Source: Candidatus Hydrogenedentota bacterium (GTDB taxonomy: Bacteria; Hydrogenedentota; Hydrogenedentia; Hydrogenedentales; CAITNO01). From it: a stretch of DNA of 64,000 nucleotides. The position numbers were made by a program, and so were the translations under genes. Below are positions 43,235 through 51,461 of the stretch, piece by piece. Where the stretch lies: positions 62,001 through 126,000 of the forward strand of contig CAITNO010000099.1 of NCBI GenBank assembly GCA_903893795.1. The letters are read 5' to 3'. The notes under the pieces were generated by a model, which made no database searches, was not told the DNA's origin, and saw only the letters and a list, made by a program, of their open reading frames with translations. How positions within the stretch are numbered: the first letter of the stretch is position 1; each line of letters starts with the position of its first letter.

Positions 43235-45091
43235 ATGTGCGGAATTGCAGGCATTGCCGGTCGTTGCGACGGGGAACTGGTTCGCCGCATGGCCGACCTG
43301 CTTGCGCATCGTGGTCCCGATGCCGAGGGATTCCATCTGGACGCCGCCGTTTCTCTGGGCCACCGCAGGCTGAGCATCATTGATCTGTCGAGCGGACAGC
43401 AGCCCATGTCCTACGGTGACGGCCGATACTGGGTGGTCTTTAACGGGGAAATATACAACTACCGGGAACTGCGTGAGCAGTTGCGCGGTCTCGGGCGGTC
43501 ATTTAGCACCAACAGCGACACAGAAGTACTCTTGGCCGCCTATGATGCCTGGGGGGAGGATTGCGTCAACCATTTGGGGGGCATGTTTGCCTTCGCCCTT
43601 TGGGACAGTACGAGGCAGGCACTCTTAATGGCCCGCGACGCACTGGGTATCAAGCCGCTTTATGTTGCCGAAACGGAGGGTTGCCTCTACTTCGCCTCCG
43701 AAATCAAGGCGTTGCGCATATGCCCGCAGGTGAACCTCGGCCTTGACCTGGAGGCTTTGGACGATTATCTGACCTATCTGTACACGATGCCACCGCGCAC
43801 GTTTTACAAGGGTATAAAGCAAATACCTCCAGGGCATTGCGCCACTTGGAAAGACAGCTATTTGACCGTCCAGCGGTACTGGCACCTGGCAAATGAGGTC
43901 GCCAAACGTCGCGAGCGTCCGGTAACACATGACTTGAGTGCCTGTCTGGATACCTTGGTGGGCAGCCATCTGGTCGCCGACGTCCCGGTGGGCGCTTTCT
44001 TGAGCGGAGGGCTCGATTCGGCCACCATCGTCCGGTGCATGGCGGACCAAGGATCCGCACCGGAAACGTTCACCGTGGGCTTTGGCAGGGAGGGGCGTCA
44101 ATACGACGAAACGGCCGAAGCGCGCTGCCTGTCGGAGGCCATCGGCACCCGCCATCACGAATTGGAGGCCCACATCGACCCGGTTGCGGCGCTGGATACG
44201 GTGCTCTCGGGTTTTGACGAGCCTTTCGGCAACCCGACGGCCCTCTTGACCCATGCCATCTGCGGACTGGTCCGGCAGCACGTAACGGTGGTGCTTTCCG
44301 GGGATGGGGGGGATGAGTGTTTTGGCGGTTACCCCCGCTATCAGGGGGTGCGCCTGATGGAGTCATGGAGAAAGGCCCCCCGGATAGCCAGGACTTTGGG
44401 AGACCGCATGCTGTGCTACATCCCGGAGGCGCATGATGGCCGGTATTTCTTTCGACGTCTCCGTGAATTCTCCGCTGCGGGGCTTCTGGCGCCGGAGGAC
44501 GTTTATCCTCTTTGGCTGAGCACCTTTACGCCCCTTCAGAAGGCAAAACTCTACTCCGGCGAGCTACAGTCCGCATTGGCCGGTCGGGATTCCTGGGAGC
44601 CTATCAAGCAATGGGCGGTGGAATCGGATGAGAAAGACCCGGCGGCACGGGCAATGTATGCAGACCTCCACGCTTTCCTCCCCAATAACGTCCTGCAATA
44701 TGGCGACCGTATGAGCATGGCGCACGGTTTGGAAGTGCGTGTTCCCTTTGCCGATCGGGGAATGGTGGAGACCATGGCCCAAATCCCCGCATCTTGGAAG
44801 CTTTCCGGGGGAGCGACCAAGAAGATTCTTCGCGAGTCGATGGTGGGAAGACTTCCTATGGACGTTCTGGGCAGGAGAAAAGCAGGCTTTAATCCGCCCA
44901 TGGGGGTTTGGTTGACCGGGGTACTGCGTGAAACGGTGGAAGATACCCTGTCCCAGGCGTCTTTGGCGGGACGGGGCTGGTTTGACCCTGTTTACGTCCG
45001 GTCCATGTGGCAGGACCATCTTTCCGGCCAGCGGGATTACACCTGGCACCTGTGGGCCTTGGTGCTGTTGGAGTGCTGGGCGCGCCGTTAA
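43235..45091 (+). CDS. asnB: Asparagine synthase (glutamine-hydrolysing) type amidotransferase
   Basis: The 618-residue protein begins MCGIAGIAG, so the Cys needed for glutamine hydrolysis is exposed after Met removal. The N-terminal class II glutaminase domain contains HRGPDAEG, GHRRLSIIDLS and VFNGEIYNYRELR. The C-terminal synthetase domain has LSGGLDSATIVRCMA (the SGGxDS pyrophosphatase loop) and VVLSGDGGDECFGGYPRY. In polysaccharide clusters these enzymes often amidate uronic acids or act in related modifications rather than making free asparagine. It follows the glycosyltransferase with a 3-base gap, completing the operon. All key residues are present. Confidence 0.9.
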   Translation: MCGIAGIAGRCDGELVRRMADLLAHRGPDAEGFHLDAAVSLGHRRLSIIDLSSGQQPMSYGDGRYWVVFNGEIYNYRELREQLRGLGRSFSTNSDTEVLLAAYDAWGEDCVNHLGGMFAFALWDSTRQALLMARDALGIKPLYVAETEGCLYFASEIKALRICPQVNLGLDLEALDDYLTYLYTMPPRTFYKGIKQIPPGHCATWKDSYLTVQRYWHLANEVAKRRERPVTHDLSACLDTLVGSHLVADVPVGAFLSGGLDSATIVRCMADQGSAPETFTVGFGREGRQYDETAEARCLSEAIGTRHHELEAHIDPVAALDTVLSGFDEPFGNPTALLTHAICGLVRQHVTVVLSGDGGDECFGGYPRYQGVRLMESWRKAPRIARTLGDRMLCYIPEAHDGRYFFRRLREFSAAGLLAPEDVYPLWLSTFTPLQKAKLYSGELQSALAGRDSWEPIKQWAVESDEKDPAARAMYADLHAFLPNNVLQYGDRMSMAHGLEVRVPFADRGMVETMAQIPASWKLSGGATKKILRESMVGRLPMDVLGRRKAGFNPPMGVWLTGVLRETVEDTLSQASLAGRGWFDPVYVRSMWQDHLSGQRDYTWHLWALVLLECWARR

Positions 45092-45254
45092 GAGGGGAGA
45101 GGGCAGTGTATAGAAGGTTTCTCGGGAATAGAGGGAACCGGGAGTCGGTTTTTTGCTATAAATGAAGAGGTGTAACTTTGTCCGGCAGAGAAGCGGAAAG
45201 AACGGCAGTCTTGGAATTAAACAGGAAGCATGGACTGCAACAAGGAGCATATAC

Positions 45255-45530
45255 ATGGCATGCGAGCATCCCGCAGAGAAACTTGTGAAACGGGCCACTG
45301 AATTCATAGTTTCCAAGAAAGGCACTTGGGGACATGACGACTGGGAAGCTTTTTGCAAGCAGGCGGCGTCAGAAGGCATTGAATTGAATGAGCACAACAA
45401 GGTGGCTTTGGGCAACCTTCTTGAGGCCGTCAGGTATTTTTACCAGCTCAGTCCGGCGGCGCCCGCTGCTCCGGCGAAGAAGAGGGCTCCTTGCAAAAAG
45501 TCAGCAGGGAAGACCGCTGCTGCAAAATAG
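45255..45530 (+). CDS. Small protein with Lys/Ala-rich basic tail, unknown function
   Basis: The 91-residue product (MACEHPAEKLVKRATEFIVSK) has a helical body containing KGTWGHDDWEAFCKQAA and NLLEAVRYFYQL. It ends in a tail of Pro, Ala and Lys (APAKKRAPCKKSAGKTAAAK) that recalls histone-H1-like or nucleic-acid-binding tails. AGGAG lies 7 bases before the ATG at 45255; an in-frame ATG at 45162 would add 31 residues without a ribosome-binding site. No family is recognised with certainty. It sits just upstream of perR and on the same strand. Confidence 0.65.
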   Translation: MACEHPAEKLVKRATEFIVSKKGTWGHDDWEAFCKQAASEGIELNEHNKVALGNLLEAVRYFYQLSPAAPAAPAKKRAPCKKSAGKTAAAK

Positions 45531-45604
45531 CGCGCAACTTGGTACAATAGGGGTTGCAGTAGGAATCTTTCCGAACAACTGCCTGAAGTAACTGGAAAAC
45601 AATG

Positions 45605-45619
45605 GCTTAATGGGCATAA
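45605..45619 (+). promoter_or_regulatory. Candidate PerR-box-like motif before perR
   Basis: GCTTAATGGGCATAA lies 69 bases upstream of the perR start. It matches 8 of 14 defined positions of the Fur/PerR 7-1-7 pattern (TTATAATNATTATAA). Its first 14 bases share 12 with a site before the peroxiredoxin gene. Confidence 0.4.
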
Positions 45620-45687
45620 ACTTGAGTCTGGTTACGTGAGATGATACATTCAAAGACCATCGCATGGTCCAACAGAGGACAGTCACA

Positions 45688-46176
45688 ATGATTGTGCCAG
45701 CAATTCCGAAAAGAATGACAAGACAGCGCCGACTGGTTCTGGACGAGCTAAAGAAGTTGCATAACCATCCATCGGCAGACTATTTGTTTGGTGTTGTGCG
45801 CCAGAAAATGCCGAATATCAGTCTGGGGACCGTGTATCGGAACCTTGATGTTCTGGTAAACACCGGGCTGGCGCTCAGACTTGATCTTGCGGGCGGTCAA
45901 TGCCGCTATGACGGTGATATCAGTCCACATTACCATGTCCGGTGCCTCATCTGCGGTGAACTGGGCGATCTTCCAGAAAGCGCGGTCGCGGGAATAGACA
46001 ACCCGCGGGTGCTCGACAGCAACTATGCCGTAATGGGATGGCGCATGGAATTTGACGGTGTATGCCCCATCTGCCGGAACAAGGCGGCTGAAGACTCGGG
46101 AAATGGTAAGGATGCGTCGCATTCTGTGTCCGCTTTTCCGAGAGTATTTACGACAGAAACCGAACCGGAGGAATAG
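45688..46176 (+). CDS. perR: PerR-type peroxide-sensing Fur-family repressor
   Basis: The 162-residue protein has a winged-helix N-terminus (MTRQRRLVLDELKKLHNHPSADYLFGVVRQKMPNISLGTVYRNLDVLV). The regulatory metal site lies in RYDGDISPHYHVRC, and zinc-site Cys pairs lie in CLICG and CPICR. The residue after the first Cys pair is Asp (GELGDLP), where PerR has Asp and Fur has Glu, so I assign PerR. PerR senses hydrogen peroxide by metal-catalysed oxidation of its His ligands. The ATG at 45688 has GAGG upstream and is preferred over the ATG at 45664. Ferritin follows after 3 bases, and peroxiredoxin follows that. Confidence 0.87.
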   Translation: MIVPAIPKRMTRQRRLVLDELKKLHNHPSADYLFGVVRQKMPNISLGTVYRNLDVLVNTGLALRLDLAGGQCRYDGDISPHYHVRCLICGELGDLPESAVAGIDNPRVLDSNYAVMGWRMEFDGVCPICRNKAAEDSGNGKDASHSVSAFPRVFTTETEPEE

Positions 46177-46179
46177 TTT

Positions 46180-46707
46180 ATGATGAAGCCCGAAATCCAG
46201 AGCGCCATGAATGCCCAGATCAACGAAGAGCTCTATTCAGCCTATCTGTACGTTGCGATGGTCAACTATTTTGAAGAGATTAACCTGAAAGGCGCGGCGA
46301 AATGGATGCGAATTCAGGTGCAGGAGGAACTTGCGCACGCCCACAAGTTCTTCGAATACATGGTTTCCCGGAATGGGAAGCTATCCCTGAAGGCGATTAA
46401 CGGTCCCAAGTCGGACTGGAAGAGTCCGCTGGCCGCCTGGGAAGCCGCCTACAAACACGAGTGCCACATCACGGAGTGCATCAACAAGCTTTACGGGAAA
46501 GCCTCAGACGCGAGGGACCCGGCAACGATGCAGTTCTTGGACTGGTTCGTGAATGAGCAGGTGGAGGAAGAGGCCAACACGAGCGACATCGTCGCCCAGA
46601 TGAAGATGGTTAAAGACGCCCCAGGCGGTCTGTTTCTGCTGGACCGGGAGCTTGCGGCCCGCACCGCCGCCGCTGGTGCAGATCCCGCAGCATCCGCCGC
46701 CACCTGA
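46180..46707 (+). CDS. Ferritin (non-haem iron storage protein)
   Basis: The 175-residue four-helix protein has the ferritin ferroxidase pattern: QINEELYSAYLYVAMVNYFEE (first Glu), EELAHAHKFFEYM (Glu and His ligands), KHECHITECINKLYG and NEQVEEEANTSDIV (Glu and Gln). It oxidises and stores iron in a cytosolic 24-mer, keeping Fe(II) away from peroxide. It lies 3 bases after the perR stop with CGGAGGAATAG upstream, so the two are one operon. The C-terminal tail is Ala-rich (TAAAGADPAASAAT) and longer than usual. Co-localisation with perR and peroxiredoxin supports a role in oxidative-stress protection. Confidence 0.93.
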   Translation: MMKPEIQSAMNAQINEELYSAYLYVAMVNYFEEINLKGAAKWMRIQVQEELAHAHKFFEYMVSRNGKLSLKAINGPKSDWKSPLAAWEAAYKHECHITECINKLYGKASDARDPATMQFLDWFVNEQVEEEANTSDIVAQMKMVKDAPGGLFLLDRELAARTAAAGADPAASAAT

Positions 46708-46733
46708 AAGGTGGAAGGGGAATAGAAATTATT

Positions 46734-46748
46734 GCTTAATGGTTATAG
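46734..46748 (+). promoter_or_regulatory. Candidate PerR-box-like motif before the peroxiredoxin gene
   Basis: GCTTAATGGTTATAG lies about 100 bases before the ATG. Its first 14 bases share 12 with the perR upstream site, and it matches 9 of 14 positions of the Fur/PerR 7-1-7 pattern. TTATTGC and GCAATAA frame it as an outer inverted repeat. Confidence 0.45.
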
Positions 46749-46845
46749 GTTGCAATAACGCTCCCATAATCGTCGCAGTTTGTGTCTGGGCGCATCAAGG
46801 GAAAGTTATGGAAACCTCAAACTCTGAGCAGAAGGAGATTATGTC

Positions 46846-47439
46846 ATGTCCGTACAGGTAACGCAGCCCGCCCCCGAATTCAAAGCCACGGCAGTGATGC
46901 CCGACAACAGCTTCAACGACAAGTTCCAACTGGCCGACTACCGCGGCAAGTACGTGCTGCTGTTCTTCTACCCGTTGGACTTCACTTTTGTGTGTCCCTC
47001 CGAGATCATCGCCTTCAATCAGCGGCTGAAAGAGTTTGAAGACCGTGGCGTGCAGGTGATTGGGGCGTCGATTGACTCCCATTTCAGCCACCTGGCATGG
47101 AAAAACACCCCGGTCGAGAAAGGCGGAATTGGCAACATCCAGTACCCGCTCGTGGCCGACCTCACCAAGTCGATTTCGCGCGAGTATGGCGTCCTGTTCA
47201 ACGAAGCCATCGCGCTTCGCGGCCTGTTCCTTATCGACAAGGCGGGCATTGTGCGCCATCTGCTGATCAATGACCTGCCGCTGGGTCGCAGCGTTGACGA
47301 GGCCCTTCGGGTCATCGATGCGCTTCAGTTTACGGAAGAGCACGGCGAAGTCTGCCCCGCCAACTGGCGTAAGGGCCAGGCGGCCATGAAGCCGACCGCA
47401 GCCGGTGTGGCGGAATATCTCAGCGCCAACGCCAAGTAG
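46846..47439 (+). CDS. 2-Cys peroxiredoxin (Prx1/AhpC class)
   Basis: The 197-residue thiol peroxidase has the peroxidatic Cys50 in FYPLDFTFVCPSEI, the conserved Arg in GLFLIDKAGIVRH context, and the resolving Cys170 in GEVCPANW, so it is a typical 2-Cys enzyme. It reduces hydrogen peroxide and organic peroxides in the cytosol, recharged by thioredoxin or AhpF; neither is encoded here. The C-terminal end (AAGVAEYLSANAK) resembles the YF-type motif region. AAGGAG lies upstream of the ATG. It is separated from ferritin by 138 bases that hold the candidate PerR motif, so it probably has its own promoter. Confidence 0.94.
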   Translation: MSVQVTQPAPEFKATAVMPDNSFNDKFQLADYRGKYVLLFFYPLDFTFVCPSEIIAFNQRLKEFEDRGVQVIGASIDSHFSHLAWKNTPVEKGGIGNIQYPLVADLTKSISREYGVLFNEAIALRGLFLIDKAGIVRHLLINDLPLGRSVDEALRVIDALQFTEEHGEVCPANWRKGQAAMKPTAAGVAEYLSANAK

Positions 47440-47457
47440 AGCAAACGTATACACCCC

Positions 47458-47492
47458 ACGGGCGATGCCGGCAACAGCTCGGTGTCGCCCGT
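47458..47492 (+). terminator. Rho-independent terminator after the peroxiredoxin gene
   Basis: ACGGGCGA and its complement form an 8-bp stem with a 19-base loop that can pair further. TTTCTTCT follows. It begins 18 bases after the stop codon. Confidence 0.75.
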
Positions 47493-47807
47493 TTCTTCTG
47501 TCTGTCAGTATTGCAAGCCTTATGGGGAACGTAAAAGTATCTGCGGCAAGAACAAGTGGGATATGACACTAACGAAACTGCTCGAAATGTTGGTTTGGCT
47601 GACGGTGCCTTGTCATTAAACGCATTGTTCTGTCAAAGATTTACCCTGTGAAGAAGAAACATTTTGCGTCATCCGGGGCAGATACAGTATTCTTATGAGG
47701 CGGGGAAGAACACGGTTCTTAAACTGGCTGGCAGTTTCAGCACCGGTCCCGCAAACCTGATTGTCGACCTGTCTTCTCCAGTGATTTAGAGAATATGCGG
47801 GATACTT
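47493..47807. other. Intergenic stretch without a recognisable gene
   Basis: Between the peroxiredoxin terminator and the phosphotransferase start I see no coding frame of quality, no RNA gene and no clear repeat. A weak promoter-like pair (TTGCGT and TATTCT, 18 bases apart, near 47665-47695) could serve the following gene. Confidence 0.4.
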
Positions 47808-48818
47808 GTGTCGAACACTAAGCTTACAGGACTGGATATTGTCGGGGACGTGATCCGGGAAAACTACGATCTTGGACCGGTGAAGACCCCGAAGCAACTG
47901 GAAACAACACACCAGCGCCGGCACAGAAAAATGCTGGTCGAAACTGGTGCGGGGTTCTTTCTCGCGAAGACGTACAGAAATGACCCGGCGACCGTGGATT
48001 CCCTCTATTTCCAGCATCACCTTTCGACCCATCTGGACCGCAAGGGCCTTCCTGTCGCCCATATTCAGCGCACCCGCGACGGGCGCAGCTTTGTGATGCA
48101 GGACACGTGGTGCCTTGAACTGCAAGAATTTGTCGAGGGGCATTGCATGTCCGTGACGGCCACTACGCTTGAGGTGTCAGGGTCGGCGCTGGGCCGTTTT
48201 CATCAGGTGTGCCAGGGGGTGCCCGTGCCGCCGCGCGACGCCCGCAAGTGGCGGTTTAGCGAAGTCCCGCGCGAGACCTTCGAACGCTTCTTTACGCTCG
48301 CAAAAGAGGAGCGGGAGGATGAGGCGACCATCGCGCACTGCAACAACATTGTCGCCTTTCTCAAGGAGGCCGGCGATGTGCTGGACATCGACAAACGGTA
48401 CGCCTTTGAAACGGGACTGATTCACGGGGACTGGCATGGCGGCAATCTGCTGTTCCTCGATGACGAACTGCGCGCTATCATAGATTTGGAGTTTTCCGGT
48501 GACGGGTGTTATCTGGAGGACATCTCCTATGCCGTGTCCAATCTCTGCATCCGCACGACCACCAGCAAGGAAAAGATGGGATTCCGCACGGAGACACTGC
48601 TGAATGCCTACCAGAACCATCGCACACTTTCCTACGCGGAGCACCTGGCGCTGTTTTACGCGGTGGGCGTCAAGCATGTGACAACGGTGTGCTATCAAAC
48701 GCCGCAGCAGGGAGGGCGTGTCGCGGGCTATTCACCCGCGCAGTGGATGGCGATTCTGGATGTGCAAACCCGCTGGCTGGCGGAGCAGTCACACCAGGCA
48801 CGCTGGGGTACGGCGTGA
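47808..48818 (+). CDS. Aminoglycoside phosphotransferase-fold kinase (APH/LPS-kinase type)
   Basis: The 336-residue protein has a kinase-like fold. An ATP-binding beta lobe (GAGFFLAKTYRND) and hinge (CLELQEFVEGHC) precede a catalytic loop LIHGDWHGGNLLFLDDEL, matching HGDxHxxN. The metal-binding Asp is in AIIDLEFSGDGCYLEDISYAVSNL. Members phosphorylate small molecules such as aminoglycosides, choline, homoserine or sugars of lipopolysaccharide. The substrate is not evident; being a lone gene rules out pathway inference. It starts with GTG and has only a weak upstream GGGA. All catalytic residues are present. Confidence 0.8.
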   Translation: MSNTKLTGLDIVGDVIRENYDLGPVKTPKQLETTHQRRHRKMLVETGAGFFLAKTYRNDPATVDSLYFQHHLSTHLDRKGLPVAHIQRTRDGRSFVMQDTWCLELQEFVEGHCMSVTATTLEVSGSALGRFHQVCQGVPVPPRDARKWRFSEVPRETFERFFTLAKEEREDEATIAHCNNIVAFLKEAGDVLDIDKRYAFETGLIHGDWHGGNLLFLDDELRAIIDLEFSGDGCYLEDISYAVSNLCIRTTTSKEKMGFRTETLLNAYQNHRTLSYAEHLALFYAVGVKHVTTVCYQTPQQGGRVAGYSPAQWMAILDVQTRWLAEQSHQARWGTA

Positions 48819-48887
48819 CAATGCGCTTGGGAGGAGCGTAAGGCTGACTGCAGGCGAGATCGGGACTTGCCGCATTCCTCGTGTGTG

Positions 48888-49883
48888 TCAGCGAATCCTT
48901 GAGAGTTGGGCGCTTTCCCACATGTCGCAGTTTAGCCCCAGCACCAGCTTCAGGGGAAAAGTGATTTCATCAAGCTGGGCCACGGCCGCCGGGCCTATGT
49001 CGAGGTCGGCCGCGGCAAGATTGGACTGCAACTGGGCCGGGTTTCGCGCGCCAAGGATGACGGAGGAGATGCCGGGTTGTGCGGTGAGCCACGCGAGCGC
49101 GAGCACGGCCGGTGCAAGGCCCACCGCCTCGGCAAAATCGAACAGTTCCGACATGGTGGCCGTCAGGAGGTCTTCATGGCCGTCTTCACCATGGCGGACT
49201 CCCGTCCGCGTGCCTGAAAAATGGCGTGTTCTGCGCCGCATCATGGGGATGTCTTCTATGCGGCGGTAACGGCCGGACAGCAGTCCCTGCATGAGGGGCA
49301 TATAGGCCAGGACACCGAGTTCATAGTCGCGGCTTGTGGGGATGGCGTCATATTCCGGGGCGCGGAAGAGGGCGTTGTAACCCACCTGGTTTGAAACGGC
49401 ATCGCCAACATCATGCCATTCATGCAGGTCTTCCGGCCCGAAATTGGAAAGACCAATGGCACGGATTTTTCCCTCCTCCCGCAGCCTGACCAGCTCGGTC
49501 CAGACTGCTGAAAAGGCCGTATCGCGCGGAGGCCAATGGACCTGGTAGAGGTCGATCCATTCGGTGCCAAGACGCTTGAGGCTGTTTTCTAACGATTGTC
49601 TGAGGCGTTCCGGTGAGCAGTTCTCGGGGGAAACCTTGGAGGCCACGAGAACATCGCCGCGGCGTTTTCCCAGGCATTGCCCGAGCAGGCGTTCCGACTC
49701 CCCCTGGCCGTACATTTCCGCCGTGTCGAAAAGGTTGATACCCGCATCCAGCGCGACATTGACCGTGCGTTCCGCATCCGCTTCGGCTGAGACTCCCCAG
49801 AAAGCTTCGTCTCCCATTTGCCATGCGCCAAATGACAACACTGATACGGAGAATCCACTCAGTCCCAAAGAACGATAACGCAT
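48888..49883 (-). CDS. Aldo/keto reductase
   Basis: The 331-residue TIM-barrel reductase carries the catalytic tetrad: Asp and Tyr in LFDTAEMYGQGESE, Lys in VLVASKVSPE and His in LYQVHWPP. Later stretches IRAIGLSNFGPEDL and YMPLMQGLLSGRYR fit the family, and the NADP-binding region near SSVILGARNPAQLQSNL is present. It reduces aldehydes, ketones or keto-sugars with NADPH in the cytosol. The start at 49883 (MRYRSLGLSGF) has GGAG upstream and matches the usual N-terminus; an in-frame start at 49913 would add 10 residues. It is monocistronic and convergent with the phosphotransferase gene. Confidence 0.92.
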   Translation of the reverse strand: MRYRSLGLSGFSVSVLSFGAWQMGDEAFWGVSAEADAERTVNVALDAGINLFDTAEMYGQGESERLLGQCLGKRRGDVLVASKVSPENCSPERLRQSLENSLKRLGTEWIDLYQVHWPPRDTAFSAVWTELVRLREEGKIRAIGLSNFGPEDLHEWHDVGDAVSNQVGYNALFRAPEYDAIPTSRDYELGVLAYMPLMQGLLSGRYRRIEDIPMMRRRTRHFSGTRTGVRHGEDGHEDLLTATMSELFDFAEAVGLAPAVLALAWLTAQPGISSVILGARNPAQLQSNLAAADLDIGPAAVAQLDEITFPLKLVLGLNCDMWESAQLSRIR

Positions 49884-49975
49884 TAGGCAAATACTCCCAC
49901 CAGTTTGGCGCAATTACGCTGGATGTTACTAAATCCAATGCCACCGTTCAAAGCGGCCTCAGCCAGGCAAAGCAA

Positions 49976-50007
49976 GGGCGTGAGAGCCCGTTTGGCTCCC
50001 ACGCCCC
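49976..50007 (-). terminator. Terminator of the Bat-GlnD-HtrA operon
   Basis: A strong stem (GGGCGTGAGAGCC against GGCTCCCACGCCC, one mismatch) starts 26 bases past the htrA stop on the minus strand. TTGCTTTGC follows. It marks the 3' end of the long minus-strand unit. Confidence 0.75.
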
Positions 50008-50032
50008 CTGAATTAATCGATTGATGCTGTGC

Positions 50033-51445
50033 CTACTGTTTGGGCACGTGAATGATGGTGATGTCAGGGTTGTTGTTGCCCCGGACGAAACGGATGAGCA
50101 GTGACTTGCCCGGTTCGGCATTCTTCTCAACGAGCTGCCTGAATTCGGCAGGACTCGTGACCGATTTCTGGGCCACTTCGGTGATGATGTCGCCCTGCAT
50201 GAGACGCGCCTCTTCGGCCGGGCTTCCCGACTCCACATCGACCACGATGACACCCTTCACGTCCTTGCCCATTCCCATGCGCTCCAGGATTTGGGGATTG
50301 AGCTCCTGGACCTTGAGGCCGAACACCGGCTTTTCCGCGGCACGCTGATTGGCGACAAGGTTGCGCTCCATCAGGTTGACATCGACTTCAATGGTGTTCT
50401 TTTCCCGGAGCACCTCAAGTTTCACCGTGGTTCCCGGAGGGAAGGCAGAGATTTTGCGGACCAATTCGCTGGCGTTCTTGACGGGCTCGCCGTTGACCTT
50501 CCGGATGACGTCATAGGTCTGGAGGCCCGCTTTGGAGGCGGGGGTGTCGGGCTGCACCTGGCGGACCACGGCACCGTTGTCGTCGGGCAGGCCCAGGGTG
50601 TTCACGTCCTGGTAGTTCTTGGCGTCGTCAATCGACACACCCAGATAGCCGCGTGTCACTTTACCCTGGGAGATAAGGACGGGGACGGTGTTCTTGGCGG
50701 TGTTGATGGGAATGGCGAAACCGATGGAATTCGCGCCCATCACGATGGCCGTGTTGATGCCGACCACCTCGCCGTCAATGTTGCAGAGGGGGCCGCCGCT
50801 GTTGCCCAGATTGATGGCCGCGTCGGTCTGGATGAGATGCTGGAAGGTGAGTCCCTGCATGGTCAGTCCGGCCAGACCCTCGCGTCCGAGGGCGCTGATG
50901 TGCCCAAAAGAAACCGAGCCTTCAAAACCGCGCGGGCTGCCGATGGCAATGGCAAACTCGCCGACCTTAACCTTGTCCGAATCGCCGAGCGTGAGGGCCG
51001 TGAGGGGTTCGGAGGCCTCAATTTTGATGACGGCCAGATCAGTCTCCGGGTCGGTGCCGATAACCTTGGCGGGGTACTCCTTGCCGCTGGCGAGGCGTAC
51101 CGTGATTTCCTCGGCCTGCTCCACCACGTGGTTGTTGGTGATGATGTAGCCCTGCGGGTCATAGATGAAACCCGAGCCGGTGCCGCGCATGCGGGGCGCC
51201 GGTCCGCGCTGGCGCTCCTGCGGCGCGGGCACATTGAAGAAATGGAACAGATCGTCCATCTGTCCCGCGGACTCGGACTCCTGTTTTCCCTTGACGTCAA
51301 TGTTCACCACCGCCGGACGCAGCTTTTCATGCAGTGCCACATACTCGCTTTGGATCTGATGGAGCAGATCCTGCGCGAAGGATGCGCCGGTGCACAGCAG
51401 CGCGCCTAATGCAAGCGCAACGGCGACAAAGTTTCTTTTTCTCAT
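50033..51445 (-). CDS. htrA: HtrA/DegP-family periplasmic serine protease with two PDZ domains
   Basis: The 470-residue protein has a signal peptide (MRKRNFVAVALALGALLCTGASFA). The trypsin-like domain carries His in YIITNNHVVEQ, Asp in DPETDLAVIKIE and Ser in AINLGNSGGPL. Two PDZ domains follow (GYLGVSIDDAKNY onward, and FGLKVQELNPQIL onward). It degrades or refolds damaged envelope proteins in the periplasm. The start at 51445 is preferred because AAGGAG lies 8 bases upstream; an ATG two codons earlier is too close to that site. It is the last gene of the long operon, 16 bases after glnD, followed by a terminator hairpin. Confidence 0.93.
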   Translation of the reverse strand: MRKRNFVAVALALGALLCTGASFAQDLLHQIQSEYVALHEKLRPAVVNIDVKGKQESESAGQMDDLFHFFNVPAPQERQRGPAPRMRGTGSGFIYDPQGYIITNNHVVEQAEEITVRLASGKEYPAKVIGTDPETDLAVIKIEASEPLTALTLGDSDKVKVGEFAIAIGSPRGFEGSVSFGHISALGREGLAGLTMQGLTFQHLIQTDAAINLGNSGGPLCNIDGEVVGINTAIVMGANSIGFAIPINTAKNTVPVLISQGKVTRGYLGVSIDDAKNYQDVNTLGLPDDNGAVVRQVQPDTPASKAGLQTYDVIRKVNGEPVKNASELVRKISAFPPGTTVKLEVLREKNTIEVDVNLMERNLVANQRAAEKPVFGLKVQELNPQILERMGMGKDVKGVIVVDVESGSPAEEARLMQGDIITEVAQKSVTSPAEFRQLVEKNAEPGKSLLIRFVRGNNNPDITIIHVPKQ

Positions 51446-51461
51446 GGTCATGGCTCCTTGT

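Noticed and set aside
50291-51409. A plus-strand open frame opposite htrA
   Set aside because: The protease reading carries a complete catalytic triad and two PDZ domains, so the antisense frame is a shadow.
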